From assembly GCA_014529385.2 (NCBI GenBank), contig CM043953.1:64930372-64994371 (forward strand): a stretch of 64,000 nt of DNA. The letters run 5' to 3'. Below are positions 57,421 to 64,000 of this stretch, in pieces. Positions within the stretch are counted from its first letter, which is position 1. Every line of letters starts with the position of its first letter. The position numbers and the translations under genes are program-made. The notes under the pieces were generated by a model. That model was given only the letters and a program-made list of their open reading frames with translations, was not told the DNA's origin and did no database searches. Source of the stretch: Adiantum capillus-veneris. Its lineage: Eukaryota > Streptophyta > Polypodiopsida > Polypodiales > Pteridaceae.

Positions 57421-58149
57421 ATGAGCGGGCAGAGGTTTGCACATCAACAAAGAGGAGCTCAAGGAGCACCTCAACAACCTAAGGGACCATGCTACAAGTG
57501 TGGTGGAGACCATTGGCTGAGGGACTGTCCTCATGATGAAATCATTAGGGTCAACACATATTGCACCGAGTGTAGAATTACTCACTTGATCCCTGATTGC
57601 CCTAAGAACCTAAGCAAAGGAGCAAAAACTACTTTGAATATGCTGGGAGCACTACCTTCCAGTGGAGGGTCAGAAAATGAAACTCCGATTCCTGTTAAGG
57701 TCTTGACGAGAGCCCAAACAAGGAAAAATGACAATCAGCCCAAGAGTAACGATGAAAATCAAGAAGAAATCAAAACTGACAAGTCTAGCGTCAGTCGTGA
57801 TAATCCTTGGAAAGAAAGAAGAGCAAAAATGAAAGCTAGACGTGAGCGAAAACAGAAAGATGTAGAAGCTGAGCTCACAATAGCTCGAGAGCAACTTAAA
57901 CAACAAAGAGAGTCTGACTCTCTAAAATCAACGGAGGGACCAAGAAGCGCAAGCTCATGAGGGTCTGTATTAGTATATAAGGTCAATGAACCCTTAGATG
58001 CAATCTTGCAAGCATATGAAGCAAGATTGAAGAACAGACAGACTCTAGAGCAAAGGTGGATGGCATATCTATATCCAAAGATAGAAAAAAAGAGACTAGA
58101 GATGTGCAAGCAGCTGATTGAAACTGCACAAGCTTTAAGGATCATCTAA
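57421..58149 (+). pseudogene. E3 Gag C-terminal part with two zinc knuckles
   Basis: From the ATG at 57421 (MSGQRFAHQQRG) the frame runs to TGA 57958, then continues coding-like to about 58149 (DAILQAYEARLKN, LEMCKQLIETAQALRI). Two adjacent knuckles, CYKCGGDHWLRDC at 57490 and CTECRITHLIPDC at 57562, both have CX2CX3HX4C spacing, one residue short of the usual form. A basic, coiled-coil-like segment follows (KERRAKMKARRERKQK). The capsid that should precede it is not readable. Confidence 0.75.
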
Positions 58150-58304
58150 GAAGTTAGTAAGTATACCCTCTGGTCTGCACATACGACCGGGACGGGATGC
58201 ATCCAAAACCGACGTAGGTGCTATGCTAGAAATGTATTTGGCGCCTTAAAAGGCAATTGATCTAGTTTTATTCCTTTAGCGATGGGATACTAGAGCCTCC
58301 ACCT

Positions 58305-61300
58305 ATGGAAGTGGGAGATAGAATAATCAAACTAACAAACAATGAAACACCTCTCAAAACTGAACAAAGGGTACCTGACAAGATAGAAAACGTTAAATCC
58401 TTGCCTGATGTAGAGGATGCAAGAATCGTGCCTAATAGCACTGATGAATCGCTGAAAGATTTTCCACCATATACACCTATTGTGGAAGAAAATTGGCCTG
58501 AAGAGCTATGGGAAACGGTGAGAAAAGCTCAAGAAAAATATGAGACAAAAACAGTCAAGTCAGCGCCTTTCTCGGAGTTGAACTTGAATAAGCCTCCATG
58601 GGATTTAGACGCTAAATCATTTCAAGGGGATAATGGTTCAGTTGCATCCGAAGATAGCAGACCATCATCACTCAGAACTTTGCCGCCATACATGGGAGAC
58701 TACGAGGCAAGGTCAGAAATTTGAAGGGTACCTTCTCAAAGAATAGGAGGGTCAAATCAATTGGACACTAAAATGTTGACAGACTTGTTGACCACTCCGG
58801 TCAAGTGTACAATCACATTGGCAGAATTGTTAAAAATTAGGCCAAGCATGTGGACGGAAGTGGGCAAATGTCTTGAAAAATTTGGTATAAGGATGCCTCT
58901 TAAGTTCTTCGAAACTGAGCTTAATGACACATAACTGAAGAGAGTCAACACTAGACCAGTGCCACTCAACAAGGTTGGAGAGTATTGTGAGGGTGAAGAT
59001 GGCAACACTACTCTACCAGTTGAGTATAACGTCATAGAGACTAAGGCCATACTTGATAGCGGAGCTGGCATTGCCATTGCAACCAAAATGCTATGGGAAA
59101 AATGGGGAAAACCAGCAATACGAACAACTAGAATGAAATCGCAACTAGCGGATGGACACATAGAAAGGCCTATAGGATTGCTTGAGGCAATTGTGGTATC
59201 TTCATGTGGCATAGAGTACGAACATACATTTGCCATAGTAGATTTCGGCAAGAAGACCAATTATGAAATTATCCTAGGTAGGCCGTTCATGAGGCAAGTC
59301 AAGATGGTGCAGGACTGGGGGTATGATTATTTGTATCTAAGACATGCTGAAACCACTACACGTGTAAACATGAAAAATCATAGCTACCATGATGTCACAA
59401 GAACACCTATGGAAGAATTTGACTCAGCCACCATTAGTGGATCAGAAGTCCCAGCATGGCTCTGTAAGTAAAAGGAGATATGGATGTGCGGAGCATCTCA
59501 ATGTAGTGAATTTGACCACAATGAAAGGACACTAGAGAGGGTCTTGGAAGACGATGCCTATATACGAGAACCCTTTCCTGAAGAGAAGCTCGAACCCCTT
59601 GAATGGTCTCAAATTTTGGCTACATTGGATGTATGCGTCAATGAAGTCACTCCCACCAAATTTTGTGATGAGAATGGCTGCGATATCATACCATACTACA
59701 TGTTGAGAAAAATTGTGGAGGAAGACGAGAACGATGGAGATACTGAGAATACGAGGATCAATAAAACCGAAACAAAACTTGAGATTAAGATAGTGGGCTA
59801 TGTGGACATCCCCACTAAAGAAATTGAGCAGGATGGAGACGAATTTTATGATTCGTCTGATCTATGTGAAAACAAAGATAATGCAGATGACGAGAAGTCG
59901 GAAAATACGGAGGAAGACAACAATCAAGATCAAGACAATGACGTCTTCTACAATTTCCCAAACCAAAGTGAGAGACGCCAAAAAAGATACAAGAGTAGGC
60001 GACACCATAACAGTCTACCAACTAGGCTTAGACCTATGCCGGAGTTCAGGGGCAAGACACATTTCCTTATGAACATTCATGCTGTTGATTGTGCTAAGGA
60101 CAAAGTGTCAGGAAGATTTCTTAAGGTTGCTGAAGACTCGGGATTTAAGTCCAGACTGTTGAAACCTAAGAAAACCAGCAAAGCAAAAAAAAGAGTTGCA
60201 ACAGAAAAATTGGATGTCTCTGGCGATCCAATTATAACGAAAGTTGAACGGAAAAAGAGATACAATGATTTGAAACAAAAACTGAAAAATGTATGGACAA
60301 TTGAAATGGAAAGTAGCAATGGAACGAACGCTAGTGATGGGACTAAAAAGATAGATGTACTTCCTCACTATTGCAAGTACACCATTCAGGAAAGAAAATT
60401 GGTGGTTCAGCAACCAATGAGAGAGCCTAAATCAAATGAGTCCTACGATGGGCCAAAGAACGCCAAGAGAATAGACCTAGCAGAGCCGGGAGAAAGTCCT
60501 CGACCTGCTTACATTGCCACAGATCTAAGTCGGGAAGAAGAGGACTTACTGATCAAAACCCTTAAGGAATTTCGTGATGTATTTGCCTGGTCGTACAAGG
60601 ATCTGAAGGGGGTGGATCCTAACATTTGTGAACATTCAATCCCTCTAAATTCTGATGCAAAGCCAAGCAAACAACATCCATACACGTACAATGAGACATT
60701 CGCCAAAAGGATAAATGAAGAGATAGACAAACTTATGGAGGCTGAATTTATTTATGAGATAGAGCACACGGACTGGGTGTCACCGATAGTGGTGGTACCT
60801 AAGAAGAATGGGAAATTATGAGTGCGTGTGAATCTCAAAAAGGTAAATGCAGCAACAATAAGGGACAACTATCCTCTTTCTATCACGGAACACGTCCTGG
60901 AACGAGTAGCAGGCAAGCAAGCCTATAGCTTTATGGACGGATTCTCTGGTTATAACCAATTGGGGGTCAAACTAGAAGACCAATACAAAACAGTGTTTGC
61001 AACAGAATGGGACATATATACGTTTAGGGTAATGCCATTTGGCTTGACCAATGCTCCAGCCACATTTCAGAGATTAATGACACATGCTTTTAAAGAATAC
61101 TTGCGAATATTCTTGGATATTTACATGGATGACTTGTGTGTCTATTCCCTATTTAGAGAAGACCATATAGATCATCTTAGAAAGGTATTCGAAAAATGCA
61201 GAACGTATAGGATTTGCCTCAACCCAGAAAAATGTGTATTCATGGTACGGCAAGGTAAGATCCTAGGCCACGTAGTATCGGCTAATGGAATTACCACTGA

Positions 61301-63682
61301 TGAAGACAAGGTAAAGGTGATCATAGAATTGCCAAGACCAAACACTGTGCGAGAGGTACAATCATTTATGGGACATTGTGGATACTACCGACATTTTATC
61401 TACATGTACGTTGTAATAGAAAAACCCTTGTATAGCCTAATCACGATCTTCATATGGACCAATGAATGTGAGGAGTCATTTCAGAAACTAAAAGATGCAC
61501 TGGTATCTGCACCAATTCTAAAAGCACCAGATTGGTCAAAGATCTTCCATGTACATGTAGATGCTTTGGCATTTGCAATAGGCTGTATATTAGCACAACC
61601 AGGGGAGGGTAATACATATTTTCCGATCAGCTATGCTAGTAGACAACTCAACAGTGCAGAAAAGAATTATACCACCACTGAAAGAGAAGGATTGGGTATG
61701 ATATATGCGGTAAAGAAATTTCGGCATTACTTACTTGCGAACAAATTCACATTTTTTGTGGATCATCAGGCACTCTTGTACTTAGTAAACAAACCTTGTA
61801 ACACAGGACGAATTGTAAGATGGTTCATTGTGTTGCTGGAGTTTGATTTTACGGTAGTAGTTAAGAAAGGAAAAACTCATCAAAGAGCAGACCACCTTTC
61901 TCGATTACTACATGGCAAAAAATCTACTGGGGTAGATGATGATCTCCCAGACGCATACCTGTTTAATATAGAGATGGTACCGAAATGGTCAGAGAAAATT
62001 ATTCCATTACTGACATATGGAATGAATCTTGACGACAAACACACGGTGGAAGACGTTAGACAAGCACAAAATTACACAATGCTTGCGGGAAGAATGTACC
62101 ATCATGGAAACGATGGGATTCTAAGGTTGTGTATAGGCCCAGAGGAGTACGAAGCGTATCTAGAGGAGGCCCATACACAAACAGGGGGATTCCAACAAGG
62201 AAATCAAATGACCTATGAACAATTAATAAGACTTGGAGTGTATTGGCCAGGAATGGCAGGCGATGTAGCTAATTACATCAAGAAATGCAACTTTTGCACA
62301 TCCAATACCACTGTGGATTATGCCACATTATACCAAGTGACAGTAGAACCCGCATGGAGTCATGCTATTGTGGAATATTTGACTAATAAAGAGTTACCAG
62401 GAGATTGGTCTAAAGCCAGACAAAAGGCTTTACAAATCGAAGCGAATAGGTATACCCTCATTAGTGACCAATTGTATAAAAGAGAAACTGATGACCAGCT
62501 GAGGTTAGTTCCTCATGAAAATGACTACTTTCCATTATTGGAACAAGCTCATGCAGGCATAGCAGGAGGTCATTTTTCAGTGGAGAGAACCGTAAAAATC
62601 ATTATGGCTATAGGCATATGGTGGCCGACCATGATTCAAGATGCAACAGAATTCCAGTTAAAAGAGACGAAATGCCTTTAAGACCAATGATGAGTGCTAG
62701 AGCATTCGCTAAATGGGGATTGGACTTTGTTGGTCCTATTACTCCACCAGTGTATCGTTCACAAGCACAATACATCATAGTGGCCACGGATTACATGACC
62801 AAATGGGTGGAAGCAAAAGCCACAACCAAAGCAGACTCTAGAACCACGACACAATTCTTATATGAATATGTGTTTACACGTTATGGCCTTCCAATCGAGC
62901 TGGTGAGTGATAGAGGGACACACTTTGTAAATGAAGTTATCCAACATATCTTAAATGAGTTTATAATAATTCATCGCAAATCTGCACTCTACCATCCACA
63001 AGCCAATGGTCAAGCAGAAGCGACCAACAAAATATTGTGCACAGTTCTTACAAAACTGGTTAGTAAAACAAGAACGGACTGGGATCAAATGATATATTCG
63101 GCATTGTGGGCTTATCGAGTGGCATATAAAACAACACTCAATGCTATACCATTTAATATGGTATATGGGTTAAATGCAATATTGCCTATTAAATTTTTGA
63201 TTCCCACACTAAGGGTAGCCACACAATTGGACTAGATGGGGCATGAGCTTTCAGAACGGTTAGCGGACCTTGAAAAATTAGATGAGTTACGAATCAATGC
63301 TGTAGCAGCCATATATGCATAAAAAAGACAACAGAAAGAGTTTTTTGACAAACATGTCAAGAACAAGGACTTTAAAACGGGCGACTATGTCTTAGTATAC
63401 ACCCTTAAACAGCATGCCAAGAAGCTAAAGAAAAGGGGAATGGGGCCTTATTTGGTCCAAGAAATATCGTCCAGCGGAGCAGTAAAACCGTCGACACTAG
63501 ACGGAAAAGAAATGCCGAACTGGATTAGTGAGTGTCGTTTGAAAAAGTATCATCTACCTTTAACACCGGAATGTTGTTTCAATTGCATTATGGCAAAGCC
63601 TATAGACATGAACAACAAAGAATTCAGGACCAAGCACAACAAGAAGCCAAGGAACGCATTGCTAAGCGAAAGCAGTTTCTAA
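58305..63682 (+). pseudogene. E3 pol (PR-RT-RNH-IN), few lesions
   Basis: One frame runs from 58305 to 62681, with stops only at TGA 58722, TAA 58932, TAA 59469 and TGA 60819. Protease: ILDSGAGIAIA at 59051, then EIILGRPFM. An acidic linker follows. RT: SPIVVVPKKNGK, FMDGFSGYNQLGV, MPFGLTNAPATFQR, IYMDDLCVYS with YMDD at 61122. RNase H: HVDALAFAIGC, the E of TTEREGLG, FVDHQALL, RADHLSRL, all catalytic acids present. Two integrase zinc-binding-like segments follow (about 62150-62320 and 62530-62660). A deletion/frameshift then moves the core into another frame (62618-63235: GLDFVGPI, ATDYMTKWVEA, SDRGTHF, GQAEATN, DDE intact). The C-terminal domain runs to 63682. Confidence 0.9.
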
Positions 63683-64000
63683 GGACAATAAACATGGTCA
63701 CACCAATGATGACTGACGAATATCCTCTTTCGACATTCCTAACAATCGAAGCGGATATACAAAGCGAAGAATTAGCAAAGACAATAACAGATTTTATGGC
63801 TCAGGACAAAAGCACCATTGACAACTTGAAAGATACATGGTGTAGTCCTTACATAAAAGCTTATATAGGCACATAACAAGTTGAAATCTATGCATTGCTT
63901 GACACCGGAGCAAAAATGAGTGTCATCAGCTTTGAGCTCTTTCAGAAACTTGGACCAATGAGGAAGTTCCGAGAGACACACAGGTTGAAAGTAGCATCGG
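63532..64000 (+). pseudogene. Downstream ORF with a second retropepsin motif, runs off the window
   Basis: In a different frame from the integrase C-terminus and overlapping it, a coding-like stretch (QQRIQDQAQQEAKERIAKRK, PLSTFLTIEADIQSEELAKT) leads through one TAA at 63874 to IYALLDTGAKMSVISFELF near 63886. DTGA followed by a hydrophobic run is a retropepsin active-site signature. It does not resemble the E3 protease at 59051. It could be an extra 3' ORF of E3 or the start of another polyprotein. Only the N-terminal half of a protease fits in the window. Confidence 0.6.

Larger units (their letters stand above)
54842..64000 (+). mobile_element. E3: Tat/Athila-like Ty3/gypsy element, right end outside the window
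   Basis: A 5' LTR, a TGGCGCC-type primer site, a long non-coding leader, a zinc-knuckle Gag remnant, PR, RT, RNase H and integrase, then a downstream frame with another aspartic-protease motif. There is no chromodomain. The element is more intact than E2, with few stops in a long pol frame. Its 3' LTR is not in the window. Confidence 0.9.

Noticed and set aside
1-64000. CRISPR arrays, operons, ribosome-binding sites and rho-independent terminators
   Set aside because: The window is eukaryotic nuclear DNA. The direct repeats are microsatellites or duplications without spacer structure.

Overview
This is a stretch of eukaryotic nuclear DNA, almost certainly from a land plant with a large, transposon-rich genome. 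The evidence is Ty3/gypsy elements of plant type (a chromovirus-like lineage with an initiator-Met primer site, and Tat/Athila-like lineages), a Ty1/copia remnant, an L1-type LINE, very long GA/CT microsatellites and no dense gene order. The L1 has a coiled-coil/RRM-type ORF1, and the overall texture would fit a fern or another seed-free plant, but that is a guess. I see no intact single-copy host gene, no rRNA or tRNA gene and no CRISPR.

Layout. 1-1771: microsatellites and small hairpins. 1772-35874: a tandem array of one Tat-like gypsy family (called E2 here), arranged LTR-A, internal I, LTR-B, internal II, LTR-C, with CTAT on both outer edges. LTR-A is split by a complete, young chromovirus-like gypsy element (E1, 3267-12161, two 1587-bp LTRs, ACTAA target duplication). 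LTR-B is split by an L1-type LINE (21386-27357), and that LINE is itself split inside its reverse transcriptase by a 1.5-kb insertion flanked by GCGGT. 35875-42584: mostly unassigned DNA with a 5'-truncated copia RT/RNase H remnant (38144-39136) and a diverged 507-bp-period duplication. 42585-47089: E4, a relative of E1 with one LTR, gag and part of pol, ending abruptly within RT.

47090-54841 is the most unusual block. It carries a long decayed transposase-like reading frame (+), a decayed gene with a histone H3/CENH3-type fold (+), a 351-bp foldback element, a convergent unrecognised gene on the minus strand with a probable 116-bp intron, and the C-terminal part of another minus-strand frame. 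The histone-like gene and the convergent gene have similar TATA/leader architecture, so they may be cargo of one multi-gene mobile element.

54842 to the window end: E3, a Tat/Athila-like gypsy element with a 911-bp LTR, a TGGCGCC primer site, a leader with three evenly spaced 18-bp palindromes, tandem zinc knuckles, PR, RT, RNase H, two successive integrase zinc-binding-like segments, the integrase core, and a second retropepsin motif downstream of integrase that runs off the window.

All the coding regions except LINE ORF1 are broken. Many stops look like C-to-T changes at CAA/CAG/CGA codons. Two of them can be shown directly, because the other E2 copy keeps CAG. The window is therefore a nested record of insertions: the E2 array first, then E1 and the LINE into its LTRs, then the 1.5-kb element into the LINE.
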